Shown here piece by piece: positions 9,686-18,916 of a stretch of 64,000 nt of DNA. Both the position numbers and the translations under genes were made by a program. Positions within the stretch are counted from its first letter, which is position 1. Each line of letters starts with the position of its first letter. The stretch is from contig JADJJI010000008.1 in the NCBI GenBank assembly GCA_016706565.1, forward strand, positions 84,767-148,766, written 5' to 3'. Under the pieces are notes generated by a model, which was given only the letters and a program-made list of their open reading frames with translations, was not told where the DNA came from and did no database searches. The stretch is from Piscinibacter sp. GTDB lineage: Bacteria > Pseudomonadota > Gammaproteobacteria > Burkholderiales > Burkholderiaceae_C.

Positions 9686-10333
9686 TCAGCCGATTCTCTG
9701 CCGAAGCCAAGACATCTTCTGAAAGCGGTTGGATTCAAACGCGCAAATTCTCTCAGCGTGGCGGAGTGTCAAGTCGATATCATCGTAGCCGTTGAGCAAG
9801 CAGTGCCGGCGAAAGGGCTGCACGTCAAAGCTCAGCTCGGTGCCGTCAGGCTTCACAATGACCTGGCGCGAGAGGTCGATCGTCAATGCGTAGCCTTCAG
9901 ACACGGCGACCTCTTCGAAAAGTTGCCCCACTTGAGCCTCAGGGAGAGTGATCGGCAACAGCCCGTTCTTGAAGCAGTTGCTGTAGAAGATGTCGGCAAA
10001 GCTCGGGGCGATCAGAGAACGAAATCCGTACTGCTCGAGCGCCCACGGTGCATGTTCTCGGCTGGACCCGCAGCCGAAGTTTCGGCGCGCCAGAAGGATC
10101 GTCCCCCCGGTGTAGCGCGGCTGGTTCAGCACGAAATCGCCATTGGGCTTGCGCGACGCTGGATCCTGGCCCGGTTCACCTGGATCGAGGTAGCGCCAAG
10201 TATCGAAGAGATTCGGGCCAAAGCCGGTGCGCTCAACGGACTTCAGGAATTGTTTCGGGATGATGGCGTCAGTGTCGACGTTTGCACGGTCGAGCGGCAC
10301 AACGCGCCCGCGGTGGAGCGTGAACGCATTCAT
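9686..10333 (-). CDS. leuD: LeuD-type isopropylmalate/citraconate hydratase small subunit
   Basis: A 215-residue small subunit of an aconitase-superfamily dehydratase. Hallmarks are [21 protein letters not shown] near the N-terminus, [15 protein letters not shown] in the middle and [12 protein letters not shown] at the end, all very close to ordinary LeuD. It pairs with the large subunit upstream (4-bp overlap of stop and start). In leucine synthesis it isomerises isopropylmalate. Here it closes a catabolic operon and no leuB or leuA is present, so a side role such as hydration of citraconate or maleate to the 2-hydroxy diacid is a good alternative. Sequence alone does not separate these. Confidence 0.85.
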   Translation of the reverse strand: MNAFTLHRGRVVPLDRANVDTDAIIPKQFLKSVERTGFGPNLFDTWRYLDPGEPGQDPASRKPNGDFVLNQPRYTGGTILLARRNFGCGSSREHAPWALEQYGFRSLIAPSFADIFYSNCFKNGLLPITLPEAQVGQLFEEVAVSEGYALTIDLSRQVIVKPDGTELSFDVQPFRRHCLLNGYDDIDLTLRHAERICAFESNRFQKMSWLRQRIG

Positions 10334-11805
10334 CGCGGATACTCCTTTCTTGGGACTTCGTCGACCATCACAGTGGCGTCTCGATACTGTGGGTCACGCA
10401 ATTCCCCGAACGTCAACGAATCGCCCCTCCATCGCGGCGGCAGCTGCCATCGAGGGACTGACAAGGTGTGTGCGACCGCCAGCGCCTTGACGCCCTTCGA
10501 AGTTGCGGTTGCTCGTCGACGCACATCGCTCCCCGGCTCCAGGCGGTCATCGTTCATGCCCAGGCACATCGAGCAGCCTGGCTCGCGCCACTCGAAGCCT
10601 GCAGCCTTGAACACCTCGTCCAGCCCCTCCTGCTCTGCCATTTGCTTGACCAAGCCCGAGCCGGGTACAACGAGCGCAAGCCGAACGTGGGACGCGATGC
10701 GACCGCCTACTCTTCGAACCACGGCAGCGGCCGAGCGCAGGTCCTCGATGCGCGCATTTGTACACGAACCGATGAAGACCTTGTCGATACGCACGTCGGT
10801 CATCGGCGTGTTGGGCTCTAGTGCCATGTACTGGAGCGCGTGTTCGATCGCCGCGCGCCGGCCGGCATCCATTTCGCGGCTAGGATCCGGCACGCAATCG
10901 TCTATCGAAACCACCATCTCGGGCGATGTGCCCCACGTCACTTGCGGCCGGATCTCTGTCACGTCGAGCTCGACGACTGCATCCCACTTAGCGTCCGCAT
11001 CAGAGCGCAGCGTGCGCCAGTGGGCGACCGCCCGCTCCCATTCGAGTCCGGTGGGCGAGAATGGACGGCCCTTGACGTAGCCGATGGTGGTGTCGTCCAC
11101 GGCGACCAAGCCTGCGCGGGCGCCAGCCTCGATGGCCATGTTGCATACTGTCATGCGCCCTTCCATGCTCATGGCCGTGATCGCTTTGCCGGCAAACTCG
11201 ATCGTGTACCCCGTGCCTCCGGCCGTGCCGATGCGGCCGATCAAGGCCAGCACGATGTCCTTGGCGCTGCATCCACGCGGCAACTGGCCTTCTACGCGCA
11301 CCAGCATGTTCTTGGCCTTTCTGGCCAACAGCGTCTGAGTTGTCAGAACGTGCTCGACCTCGCTAGTGCCGATGCCATGCGCTAACGCGGCGAACGCGCC
11401 GTGCGTCGACGTGTGCGAGTCGCCGCAGACCACCGTCATGCCCGGCAGCGTGGCACCCAGCTCGGGGCCTATGACATGCACGATGCCCTGGCGCGGGTCG
11501 TTCATCTTGAACTGCGCAATGCTGTGGTGATGGCAGTTCGCGTCGAGCGTTTCCACCTGAAGCCGTGATATGGGATCGGCAATGCCGAGCGTGCGATCTG
11601 TCGTCGGCACGTTATGGTCGCTGACTGCCAGGTTCGACGAGAGCCGCCACACCTTGCGGCCGGCGAGATCTAGTCCCTTGAAAGCCTGGGGACTGGTGAC
11701 TTCGTTCAGGAGATGCAGATCGATATAGAGGATCGTTGTGCCGTCGTCCTCGGCATGGACGATGTGGTCGTCCCAAAGCTTGTCGTACAGCGTGCGTCCG
11801 GTCAT
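10330..11805 (-). CDS. leuC: LeuC-type isopropylmalate/citraconate hydratase large subunit
   Basis: A 491-residue iron-sulfur dehydratase large subunit. The three 4Fe-4S cysteines are visible in [14 protein letters not shown] and [11 protein letters not shown], with [15 protein letters not shown] earlier in the chain. Length and motifs match canonical LeuC. It follows the hemerythrin-like gene with one base between stop and start, and overlaps leuD by 4 bp. Gene neighbours (maleate isomerase, HMG-CoA-lyase-like protein, and CoA transferase further up) suggest it works on a product of ring cleavage. Known LeuCD relatives hydrate citraconate to (R)-citramalate or maleate to (R)-malate. The specific reaction here is inference. 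Confidence 0.85.
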   Translation of the reverse strand: MTGRTLYDKLWDDHIVHAEDDGTTILYIDLHLLNEVTSPQAFKGLDLAGRKVWRLSSNLAVSDHNVPTTDRTLGIADPISRLQVETLDANCHHHSIAQFKMNDPRQGIVHVIGPELGATLPGMTVVCGDSHTSTHGAFAALAHGIGTSEVEHVLTTQTLLARKAKNMLVRVEGQLPRGCSAKDIVLALIGRIGTAGGTGYTIEFAGKAITAMSMEGRMTVCNMAIEAGARAGLVAVDDTTIGYVKGRPFSPTGLEWERAVAHWRTLRSDADAKWDAVVELDVTEIRPQVTWGTSPEMVVSIDDCVPDPSREMDAGRRAAIEHALQYMALEPNTPMTDVRIDKVFIGSCTNARIEDLRSAAAVVRRVGGRIASHVRLALVVPGSGLVKQMAEQEGLDEVFKAAGFEWREPGCSMCLGMNDDRLEPGSDVRRRATATSKGVKALAVAHTLSVPRWQLPPRWRGDSLTFGELRDPQYRDATVMVDEVPRKEYPR

Positions 11806-11806
11806 G

Positions 11807-12328
11807 TCAGGCCTGCTTGTCGAGGTCTTCGAAATGCTGGCCGGCAGAAATCGGCGTCGGGAGTCGGCGTGACGACTCTTTGATGAACTGGTGAATGTGG
11901 CGCCGCATCACCACCGGCTTGCCGCCGAAACGTCGCTTGCACATCCAATGTGCGAGCGGCGCATCGAGGTAGTCTGCATGACCAGGGAACCAATCGGCGA
12001 GGGCAACCGCAAGGCGCCGGGCCTCGGCGTAGTTGCCCACCACGACATGCGGCCGCACCGCCTCCAGCGAACCCATGACGGCCGCGTGCTCGTCAATGTG
12101 GCATTCGCGCGCCGGAAAGGCGGTCGCCGTCATCCAGGCGTTCTCCATGTTGAAGTGTTCTCGCATGTGATCAGCGAGCAACCGAAATGCGTCCTGCACG
12201 GATTCGTCGGGCGCCCGACTCAATGCCGCCACAAGACGGACAAACTCTTCATGAACATGGTCCATGGGCGCATGGCCGAGCAGGAATCCATCGTGCCAGG
12301 CGAACGACACCGAATCGACCTGCGTCAT
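11807..12328 (-). CDS. Bacteriohemerythrin-domain protein
   Basis: A 173-residue protein starting at an ATG that overlaps the maleate isomerase stop (ATGA). It has the diiron ligand series of hemerythrins: His in [33 protein letters not shown], and a late His...Asp in [10 protein letters not shown]. After residue ~130 there is an extra basic tail ([19 protein letters not shown]). Hemerythrins bind O2 reversibly. In an operon for oxygenases and 4Fe-4S dehydratases it may buffer or deliver oxygen, or protect the LeuC cluster. That role is inference. Position directly before leuC in the same transcript fits it. Confidence 0.8.
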   Translation of the reverse strand: MTQVDSVSFAWHDGFLLGHAPMDHVHEEFVRLVAALSRAPDESVQDAFRLLADHMREHFNMENAWMTATAFPARECHIDEHAAVMGSLEAVRPHVVVGNYAEARRLAVALADWFPGHADYLDAPLAHWMCKRRFGGKPVVMRRHIHQFIKESSRRLPTPISAGQHFEDLDKQA

Positions 12329-13119
12329 TCTCTGGAGCTTCCGGATTCGATCTGATCCGCACGTCGCCGGTAGGCGCCAGAGAGCAAGGCGCCCGCTCCC
12401 GGCACGATCTGTTCGAGGCCGAGGGCCGACAACATGGCATAGGTGGTTGCCACTGCGGCAGTCAGTACCGGCTTGCCTGTCATCGCTTCCACTTCGGCAA
12501 TTACCGGCAGTGACGGCATCTGCACACAGGCAGACAACACGATGGCATCTGCGTTCGAGTAGCGAAGCTGGCTGACGATACCGGGCAGGCGCGAAGGGTC
12601 GTGGCGGCCGACCTGGAGGTTGTCCTGGATCTCCAGCGCGCGGTGATCCACGACGCTGTACCCCTCGTTTTCGATGTAGTCGATGACCAGTTGCGTCAAC
12701 GGCTTGGTATACGGAGTAACTACGACGACCCTGCGGGCCTCCATGATGCCCAATGCGTCGACCAGCGCCCCCGCACTCGTGATGACGGGCGCCGCAGCGC
12801 CGTTCCCGGCGGCGCAGGCACGCAGCCGCCTTTCCGACTCGCGGTGGTAGCCCTTTCCCTTGGCCATGATCGCCACGAGGCACGCGTAGCCGAGCACGTC
12901 GATGTTTGCATCGCTGAGTTCGAGAGCACACCGGTCAGATTCGCAATCCATCGATGCAAGCTCTTCGCGCTCGACCGTACGCATTCGCATACGGCTCGAA
13001 TGAAAGGTGAAGCGCTCCGGGCGTATCTGCTGCCGGGCGAGTAGCATCGCTGGAATCTCGGTTTCCATCGTGGTGTTCGAGCTCGGCACGATCTGGCCGA
13101 TCCGGTAGTTCATCTGCAT
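12325..13119 (-). CDS. nicE: Maleate cis-trans isomerase
   Basis: A 264-residue Asp/Glu-racemase-superfamily enzyme. The N-terminal IVPSSNTTMETEIPAML segment is the maleate isomerase signature. The two catalytic cysteines lie in VLGYACLVAIM and VLSACVQMPSL. It converts maleate to fumarate, the last step of the maleamate route from 2,5-dihydroxypyridine. The stop overlaps the hemerythrin start. The next gene upstream is the HMG-CoA-lyase-like gene 48 bp away. The enzyme is also called MaiA; a relaxed specificity for methylated maleates is possible but not visible. Confidence 0.88.
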   Translation of the reverse strand: MQMNYRIGQIVPSSNTTMETEIPAMLLARQQIRPERFTFHSSRMRMRTVEREELASMDCESDRCALELSDANIDVLGYACLVAIMAKGKGYHRESERRLRACAAGNGAAAPVITSAGALVDALGIMEARRVVVVTPYTKPLTQLVIDYIENEGYSVVDHRALEIQDNLQVGRHDPSRLPGIVSQLRYSNADAIVLSACVQMPSLPVIAEVEAMTGKPVLTAAVATTYAMLSALGLEQIVPGAGALLSGAYRRRADQIESGSSRE

Positions 13120-13167
13120 CGTCCTGGCTCCTCGAGATGTCTGTTCTTCGTCGATCCGACCGAAGGC

Positions 13168-14097
13168 CTAGTGCAAAGCTTGGCAGGGCGCGCGCGGCTT
13201 TGCCGTCGTGCCCGCCTTGACAAGGTGGCTTGAAATGTCATGCCCGACGATGCCTGGCAGCTCCCTCGCCACCGTGAGCAGCGCATCGAGATCCACTCCG
13301 GTGTCGTAGCCCATTGCTTCGAGCATGTGCACTGCGTCCTCCGTGCAGATGTTCCCGCTGGCGCCGGGCGCGTAAGGACAGCCACCCAGGCCGCCCAGTG
13401 AGCCATCGAAGGACGCAATCCCTGCCCGTGCAGCGGCAGCCACGTTGGCCAGTCCCATTCCCCGCGTATCGTGGAAGTGCATCGTCAATGGCATCGCCGG
13501 GAATCGCTTCAGCAGTACATGCGAGAGAGATTCCACTTGCGCCGGATGAGCCACGCCCGTCGTGTCGCACACGGTGAAGCTGCCCACGCCCAAATCAGCC
13601 AAAGAGTCCGCCCATCGGATGACTTCTTCGACATCGACGTCACCCTCGATGGGGCAGCCGAAGGCTGTCGAAAGTGAGACGGTGATCCGCGGGTTGCGAG
13701 CACACCCAGTGGCGAAGCGTAAGATCTCCGCGATTTCCCCAAGGCTTCGTTGGCGAGACATCCGCAGATTGGCAAGGTTGTGCGACTCGGAGATCGACAC
13801 CACTACGTTCAATTCGTCCACGCCCGCTTCCATCGCACGCTCGGCGCCTCGAAGGTTCGGCACAAGCGCCGTGTAGACCATGCCCGGCTTGCGCCGGATA
13901 CGTCCGAAGACCGCTTCGGCATCGCGCAGCATCGGAATGGCCCTGGCGGAAGTGAATGAGGTCACCTCGATCTTCGCCAGTCCGCAAGCGCTCAGACGAT
14001 CAATCAATCGGACCTTGTCGTCGGTCGGGACGAACTCGGGCTCCATCTGGAACCCGTCACGCGCAACGACGTCGTTGAAGTGGATTCGCTTTCTCAC
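13168..14097 (-). CDS. HMG-CoA lyase-family enzyme (candidate citramalyl-CoA lyase)
   Basis: A 309-residue TIM-barrel lyase. The start is a GTG at 14,097 that overlaps the nicD stop (GTGA). Family residues are present: ARDGFQ (the Arg-Asp pair), the metal ligands in MHFHDTRG, and GGLGGCPYAPGASGN containing the catalytic cysteine. HMG-CoA lyase relatives cleave 3-hydroxy-3-methylglutaryl-CoA or, as in Chloroflexus, (R)-citramalyl-CoA to acetyl-CoA and pyruvate. No leucine-catabolic genes (liuABCD) are nearby. LeuCD-like and CoA-transferase genes are, so a citramalyl- or malyl-CoA substrate is a better guess than HMG-CoA. The substrate is inferred from context. Confidence 0.8.
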   Translation of the reverse strand: MRKRIHFNDVVARDGFQMEPEFVPTDDKVRLIDRLSACGLAKIEVTSFTSARAIPMLRDAEAVFGRIRRKPGMVYTALVPNLRGAERAMEAGVDELNVVVSISESHNLANLRMSRQRSLGEIAEILRFATGCARNPRITVSLSTAFGCPIEGDVDVEEVIRWADSLADLGVGSFTVCDTTGVAHPAQVESLSHVLLKRFPAMPLTMHFHDTRGMGLANVAAAARAGIASFDGSLGGLGGCPYAPGASGNICTEDAVHMLEAMGYDTGVDLDALLTVARELPGIVGHDISSHLVKAGTTAKPRAPCQALH

Positions 14098-14933
14098 GAG
14101 GTGAATGAGATGAACGGGTTGACGGCGGCGAAGAACGCCTCCTCGTCGTCCCAGGGGACCATGTGTCCGGCCGATTCGACGACATGCACCACTGCGTGAG
14201 GCATGGCAGCCCGGATCTCGTTGATGTCGGGCGCCTGAATGACTCCGCCCTTTCCTGCCACGATGAACAACGTTGGCGGCGAGATGTCCGGCAGGTCGAT
14301 GAACATGTCGTCGTCGTGCATGCCCCTGTAGGACTCGTTCACGGCCTTCTCGTTGCACGTGTGCAACCACTCAGCTCGAAGCTGAAGGTGTTCCAGCGAC
14401 CAGTCCGGCAGGTACTCGCGCATTTGATTGGCGTCCGCTCCCCGAGCCGCTTGGCGGATGGACTCGACGTACCAGCCGATCTCTGCAGGATAGCTGCGGC
14501 GTCCCGGGCCGCTGACGGGAGGATCGATCACAACGAGGCGGCTGACCATTGCGGGTGGTCCGGACGATGTCGCCCGAAGTGAGATCCGGGCCCCGTACGA
14601 GTGCCCCATCAGGATGCATCCACCCAGGCCGAGCACATCGACGAACGAGACAACGTCGGCAGCCGAAGCCGAGACTCCGTAGTCCAGACGGTCGTCGGTC
14701 TCGGACAGGCCGCGCCCCCGGACGTCTAGAACATGGACATCGTGGCTTCGGCCGAGTCTTTCCGCCACGAAACCCCACGTCACGGCGGGGCTGGTAATTC
14801 CCGGCACGATGACCAGCGGAAGCCCCTTGCCACCGAAGCGCAAGTAGTGCTGGCGAATGCCGTTCGCTCGCACATTGGCGCCGTACAGGAATGTCGAGTC
14901 CGGTTCACGCTTCATTGGGCTTGTGGCGGTCAT
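14094..14933 (-). CDS. nicD: N-formylmaleamate deformylase (alpha/beta hydrolase)
   Basis: A 279-residue alpha/beta hydrolase that follows Pseudomonas putida NicD closely: ANGIRQHYLRFGGKG, LPLVIVPGITSPAVTWG, DPPVSGPGRRSYP, LRAEWLHTC and SAGHMVPWDD. The nucleophile Ser is in MGHSYGAR and the His in AGHMV. It removes the formyl group from N-formylmaleamate, the product of 2,5-dihydroxypyridine cleavage, giving maleamate and formate. I chose ATG 14,933; a later ATG at 14,915 is possible, and neither has a strong Shine-Dalgarno. The gene overlaps the lyase start by 4 bp. Confidence 0.9.
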   Translation of the reverse strand: MTATSPMKREPDSTFLYGANVRANGIRQHYLRFGGKGLPLVIVPGITSPAVTWGFVAERLGRSHDVHVLDVRGRGLSETDDRLDYGVSASAADVVSFVDVLGLGGCILMGHSYGARISLRATSSGPPAMVSRLVVIDPPVSGPGRRSYPAEIGWYVESIRQAARGADANQMREYLPDWSLEHLQLRAEWLHTCNEKAVNESYRGMHDDDMFIDLPDISPPTLFIVAGKGGVIQAPDINEIRAAMPHAVVHVVESAGHMVPWDDEEAFFAAVNPFISFTS

Positions 14934-14965
14934 AGGAGGGGCATGGCAATGTGTTGCGCCAAACG

Positions 14966-16573
14966 CTAGCCGCCGGACTGGCAGCGCAAGCCGCAGCTCT
15001 TCTCGGCTGCGCAAGCGGTAGAGGAGATGAACTTGTCGCCGTGAAACGGGCAAAGGACGAAGTCCGTGCGATGGTGACGTGCACCCTCGATGGGGCATAG
15101 CGCCAACTCAGGAAGCGACTTGGTGGATTCGGGGACCCGAGACAAGTACTGCTTCAACACTGCGTCCGGCGACATGAGCGAGGCGAGAAGCCATGGCAAG
15201 AAGAATGCAGCCGCACCTGTCAGAGGCACGGCGAGCGCCGCCGCGACGGGTCCGAATTGGCCGGTTGCCATCGCGACGCCGACAACAGTCGGAACCCACA
15301 TCGAGATCAAACCGATGCGGTTGTACTTGGGGAGGTAGCCGCGGCGGATCTCGCTCCACGCCGGCAGCCCAACCCGTTCGCGCAGCAGCCAGAACTCGCC
15401 GAGCATCACGTTCACCCAATTGACCAGGAAGACGCTCAACATCGTCATGATGGTGCCGAACTTCGAAAGCCAAGGCGAGACGATGATCAAGTAGCAGATC
15501 GCGAGGAAGGGCACGATGTAGACAGTGCGGTGCCAGGTCCTCTTGAAGGCAGTCGCGAAGACGTTCTCCGCAGCGTTGGTGCCGAAGTAGACGTTGATCA
15601 CATTCACGCGCAACTGCGTCAGCACAATCAAGGCCAGACCGAACCCGCCCATGAGCTTCGTGATCGAGACACCCGGGTCGGGCATCTTGCCGCCCGTGGC
15701 TGCCAATAGGTAAACGCCCAGAGCCGGCGTCAGGATCTGACAGATCACCAGCGCGACGGTGGAGAACAAGAGTGCCGCCTTCGTGCTCTCGGCCCGCCGC
15801 GCGAATCGCGCCTGCTCGGTGCAGATCAGGATCATGATTGCTCCCAAGACCCCAGAGATGGCGCCGAAGGCGCTCAGCACTGTCAACCAGTTGAACGGAA
15901 CCTTGTTCGGATTGACCTGCCACCACACTTCGCCGGCGTTCGCGCTGCTCACCTCCGCGCTCCATCCACTGGACACTCCGACCAGGACGAAGGCGATGCC
16001 GATCACATAGAGCCATATCGTCGCGCCCTGGAACACGGACAGGAACTTCATCCCGTAGATGGACAAGGGGATGAAGATCAGGCAGATGATTGCGGCAGAT
16101 ACATACTCGGACCAGCCCGTCAGCTCAGTCAGAGCACTTGCCATGACGTGCCCTTCGAGCGCGAAGTAGACAGCCCCCAGCAGACCATAGGCGATCAGCT
16201 GGTAAGAGGCGCCGAGGAAGCCGAACGACTGGCGGCTCATCAGCACTTCGAGCGCCCCTTCTTCGGAAGCCTTCTTCGCGAAGTGGCGGACACCGACCGA
16301 GGTGTAGATGAGAGTCATGAGGAACGCCAGCAGCGTAGCCTCGCCCCCGTAAAACATGGCGAGCAGCCCGGCCGTGAGCGGAAACGCCATGGCCGTGCTG
16401 AGCCCCGAGTAGCTCCAAAGCGCGCTCCAGGACGACCATCGCCACGTCGCCGGCACACGGCGAAGGGAGTAGTCTTCGGTCGCCGCGCCTTCCTCGGCGG
16501 CTCGCTCGTGAATGTCTCGCGTGTCCGCGATCTCATCGAGCGTCAGTCCGCTCAACGCTTGCCTTGTACCCAC
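14966..16573 (-). CDS. NCS1-family (purine-cytosine permease-like) transporter with Cys-rich tail
   Basis: A 535-residue polytopic membrane protein of about 12 segments. The start is GTG at 16,573, preceded by GAGGAG seven bases upstream. The N-terminal region has SLRRVPATWRW followed by the first transmembrane helices, in line with NCS1 nucleobase:cation symporters, whose substrates are small N-heterocycles. In this cluster it probably imports the pyridine-type growth substrate. Unusual is a C-terminal extension (last ~45 residues) with five cysteines and nearby histidines (ALCPIEGARHH, VLCPFHGDKF, ACAAEKSCGLRC), which looks like a metal-binding module. It lies between nicD and the NuoF-like gene. 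Confidence 0.8.
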   Translation of the reverse strand: MGTRQALSGLTLDEIADTRDIHERAAEEGAATEDYSLRRVPATWRWSSWSALWSYSGLSTAMAFPLTAGLLAMFYGGEATLLAFLMTLIYTSVGVRHFAKKASEEGALEVLMSRQSFGFLGASYQLIAYGLLGAVYFALEGHVMASALTELTGWSEYVSAAIICLIFIPLSIYGMKFLSVFQGATIWLYVIGIAFVLVGVSSGWSAEVSSANAGEVWWQVNPNKVPFNWLTVLSAFGAISGVLGAIMILICTEQARFARRAESTKAALLFSTVALVICQILTPALGVYLLAATGGKMPDPGVSITKLMGGFGLALIVLTQLRVNVINVYFGTNAAENVFATAFKRTWHRTVYIVPFLAICYLIIVSPWLSKFGTIMTMLSVFLVNWVNVMLGEFWLLRERVGLPAWSEIRRGYLPKYNRIGLISMWVPTVVGVAMATGQFGPVAAALAVPLTGAAAFFLPWLLASLMSPDAVLKQYLSRVPESTKSLPELALCPIEGARHHRTDFVLCPFHGDKFISSTACAAEKSCGLRCQSGG

Positions 16574-16633
16574 GTTTGTCTCCTCAAGTGCTTTAGTCGT
16601 GCCCGCCGTGCATTGCCCGCCGGGCGCCATGGC

Positions 16634-17863
16634 CTATCCCGAAGTCTTGTTGTCTCGCTGACTTGCAGCGTTCGTTCCGTACAACTTGCGAAATTCCCCT
16701 TCGAACTTGTGTAGCCCCGTCAACACAGGCGCGACGGGCATCTTGATCAGGCCGCAGATTCCCTTTGACACATTGGCGTCGATGACCTTGGGGATCTGCT
16801 GCAACAGCTTCTCGCTCCCCTTGCCGGCCGCGAATTGCCTTAGGATCGCGGCCAGCATGCGGGTCTCCATCCGGCACTGCGGGCATTGCCCGCACGACCC
16901 CTCCTCGAAGAAGCTCGCGACCTCCACCATGACGCGAACCATGTCGGTGCCTTCGCCATACGCACGTACGGCCGCGCAGCCGAGCGCCGAGCCTGCGGCC
17001 GCGAGCGCGACATGGTCGAAGCTGCACTCGAAGTCCTGTTCGGTGAGGAACCCCGAGGACGGACCGCCTGGTTGCACGGCGACGATGCGCTCGCCGGAGC
17101 GCAAACCCTTGCCGATGCCGTAGAGAAGCTCTCTCACCGGGATGCCGAGCGGGACCAGATGTACGCCTGCGTTGACGAATTCGTCACCGAGCGTGCAAAG
17201 CGTCATCCCTTTGCCAGCATCACCGAGCGTACGATGATGGTCTCCCCCGAAGAGAACGATGTAGGGCACGTGTGCCACCGTCTCGACGTTGTGGACCAGT
17301 GTCGGAACACCAAAGAGACCGCTCTCGATGGGAAACGGCGGCCGCTTCCTAGGCATTGCAGTGCGACCTTCCAACGCCTCCAGCAGCGCCGTTTCCTCGC
17401 CGACGATGTAGTGATCCGGTACGCGATCTACATGCAGTGCGATATCGGAAAGAACGTACGCCGCTCCCAGCTGTTCAGCGTTGAAGGCTTCCACCTCGTG
17501 TTTGATGCTTCGGATCGCGGCCTCGGAGTTTTCGTTGACGGCAAACCAGACCTCCGAGGCGCCCAGCTTCGCTGCCAGGCACAACGCTCCCTCCAAAACC
17601 GTCCGGGCGTGGCTTTCGAGCAGGTACCGATCCTTCATCGAGCCGGGCTCGTGCTCGCTTCCGTTCACGACCAGGCACTTCCTCTGCCCCGGTTGAAACG
17701 CGAAGCGCTCCATCTTGACCACGCTCGGGAATCCGGCTCCGCCCTTGCCGGACAGGCCGGAGCGAGCCACCTGGTCGATGAATTCGCCCATGCCCATTGA
17801 CCCGGCGCGGGCCAATGCCGGCAGCGACTCCGTGGTCGCTTGGCCGCCCGCTCGCACAGGCAT
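16634..17863 (-). CDS. NuoF-like NADH-oxidising flavoprotein / iron-sulfur subunit
   Basis: About 409 residues from the ATG at 17,863. A GTG at 17,896 or an ATG at 18,007 (which would overlap the porin gene) are alternative starts. It has the NADH/FMN motifs of complex I subunit F: GLSGKGGAGFPS and VVNGSEHEPGSMKDR. A SLBB-like middle part is followed by the 4Fe-4S binding end GSCGQCPQCRMET...ICGLI. Alone in a catabolic operon it cannot be respiratory complex I. Together with the NuoE-like ferredoxin at 25.3 kb it could pass electrons from NADH to the Rieske oxygenase, whose usual reductase is absent. The partner assignment is inference. Confidence 0.82.
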   Translation of the reverse strand: MPVRAGGQATTESLPALARAGSMGMGEFIDQVARSGLSGKGGAGFPSVVKMERFAFQPGQRKCLVVNGSEHEPGSMKDRYLLESHARTVLEGALCLAAKLGASEVWFAVNENSEAAIRSIKHEVEAFNAEQLGAAYVLSDIALHVDRVPDHYIVGEETALLEALEGRTAMPRKRPPFPIESGLFGVPTLVHNVETVAHVPYIVLFGGDHHRTLGDAGKGMTLCTLGDEFVNAGVHLVPLGIPVRELLYGIGKGLRSGERIVAVQPGGPSSGFLTEQDFECSFDHVALAAAGSALGCAAVRAYGEGTDMVRVMVEVASFFEEGSCGQCPQCRMETRMLAAILRQFAAGKGSEKLLQQIPKVIDANVSKGICGLIKMPVAPVLTGLHKFEGEFRKLYGTNAASQRDNKTSG

Positions 17864-17930
17864 GGAGCCAAGAACGCTGCGATCGAAGATGTCCACGATG
17901 GAGTGCTTGACGTTGCCCGGGTCAACGACC

Positions 17931-18878
17931 TCAGAAGTTGTGCGAAAGTCCCAGGTCGTAGCCGGCTTTGTCGGATGGCAACTTTGCGTTCCTCGAGAAG
18001 TCGGCATACAACTGCGTGCGCTTCGAGAGGCTGTAGAAGTAGCCGGCCGACAATGTCTGATGAGACTTGACGGCCCCCTTCTTCAGTTCGCCGTAGGCGA
18101 CTCGCAACTCGCCGCTGCCCAGCGGAGCCGTCGAGGACACCATCCAGCTCTTGTGTTCGACATCAGCAGCCGTGGTGCCTTTCCCGAGCATCGCTGAAAC
18201 CTTCAGGACCTTCAGGTCATATGACCCGGCCGCCGTCCAGACCTTCTCGGTGGCCGCGGCGCGGACACCAGTCACCTCGTATCCGAAGCCTACCGTCACC
18301 GGCCCCCCTGAATACATCACTCCGATGTTGTGCGGATTCCTCTTAAACGTCTCAATGGGGCCTTTTCCCTGGGCGACCTGGATGCCGCCGGCAAAACCGC
18401 CCGCCGACGATGACAGCGACACCGCGCCGTCGTTGCGCAACCGGGCGATCTCCAGCCCGGTGATCGAGTACCCACTGCCTCCGGGGACGTAGAACCAACC
18501 CCACGGGTCGGCCATCAGCTGCGAATAGAGGGCTGACGCCGTGTACTCGTGGCCCAGTGTCAGCTGACCGATTGGCGCCTTCACGCCGACAACCGATCGT
18601 CCGTGCCAGAAGCGACCTGCAGTCGAGTAGAGCGATCCGCTGTCGGCGTTGAAGCGGTGATCAAGATCGAAGAAGACGCTCAACCCCCCACCCAGATCCT
18701 CCGCCCCGCGGAACCCCAGCATGCTGGTCGCACCGTCCCTTAGCGTCTTCACCGAGGAACCGACATCCTTCACGTAACCCAGATCGACCCGACCGTAGAT
18801 GGTCACTTCCGACTGCGCAAAACAAGCGGTCGATACAACCGCAAGCAATGGCACCATGGCCTTGGCAAACTTTCTCAT
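17931..18878 (-). CDS. Gram-negative trimeric porin (Burkholderiales type)
   Basis: A 315-residue outer-membrane porin. The ATG at 18,878 is preceded by GGAGA. There is a signal peptide (MRKFAKAMVPLLAVVSTACFAQ), then SEVTIYGRVDLGYVKDVG, an EDLGGGLSVFFDLDHRF segment, and a C-terminal Phe (YDLGLSHNF) recognised by the BAM machinery. It presumably admits the substrate of the pathway through the outer membrane. It sits between the NuoF-like gene (downstream) and the SnoaL-like gene (upstream, 38 bp). Confidence 0.92.
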   Translation of the reverse strand: MRKFAKAMVPLLAVVSTACFAQSEVTIYGRVDLGYVKDVGSSVKTLRDGATSMLGFRGAEDLGGGLSVFFDLDHRFNADSGSLYSTAGRFWHGRSVVGVKAPIGQLTLGHEYTASALYSQLMADPWGWFYVPGGSGYSITGLEIARLRNDGAVSLSSSAGGFAGGIQVAQGKGPIETFKRNPHNIGVMYSGGPVTVGFGYEVTGVRAAATEKVWTAAGSYDLKVLKVSAMLGKGTTAADVEHKSWMVSSTAPLGSGELRVAYGELKKGAVKSHQTLSAGYFYSLSKRTQLYADFSRNAKLPSDKAGYDLGLSHNF

Positions 18879-18916
18879 GTCTTCTCCGTACCTGTCTTGT
18901 CTTGTTCTGTTGTGGA

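Noticed and set aside
9758-11080. A 440-codon plus-strand frame across leuD and leuC
   Set aside because: It is the antisense shadow of two clearly homologous genes.
9686-11805. Ordinary leucine biosynthesis (leuCDB)
   Set aside because: leuB and leuA are absent and the pair is coupled to maleate isomerase and hemerythrin genes; the gene names are kept by homology but biosynthesis is not assumed.
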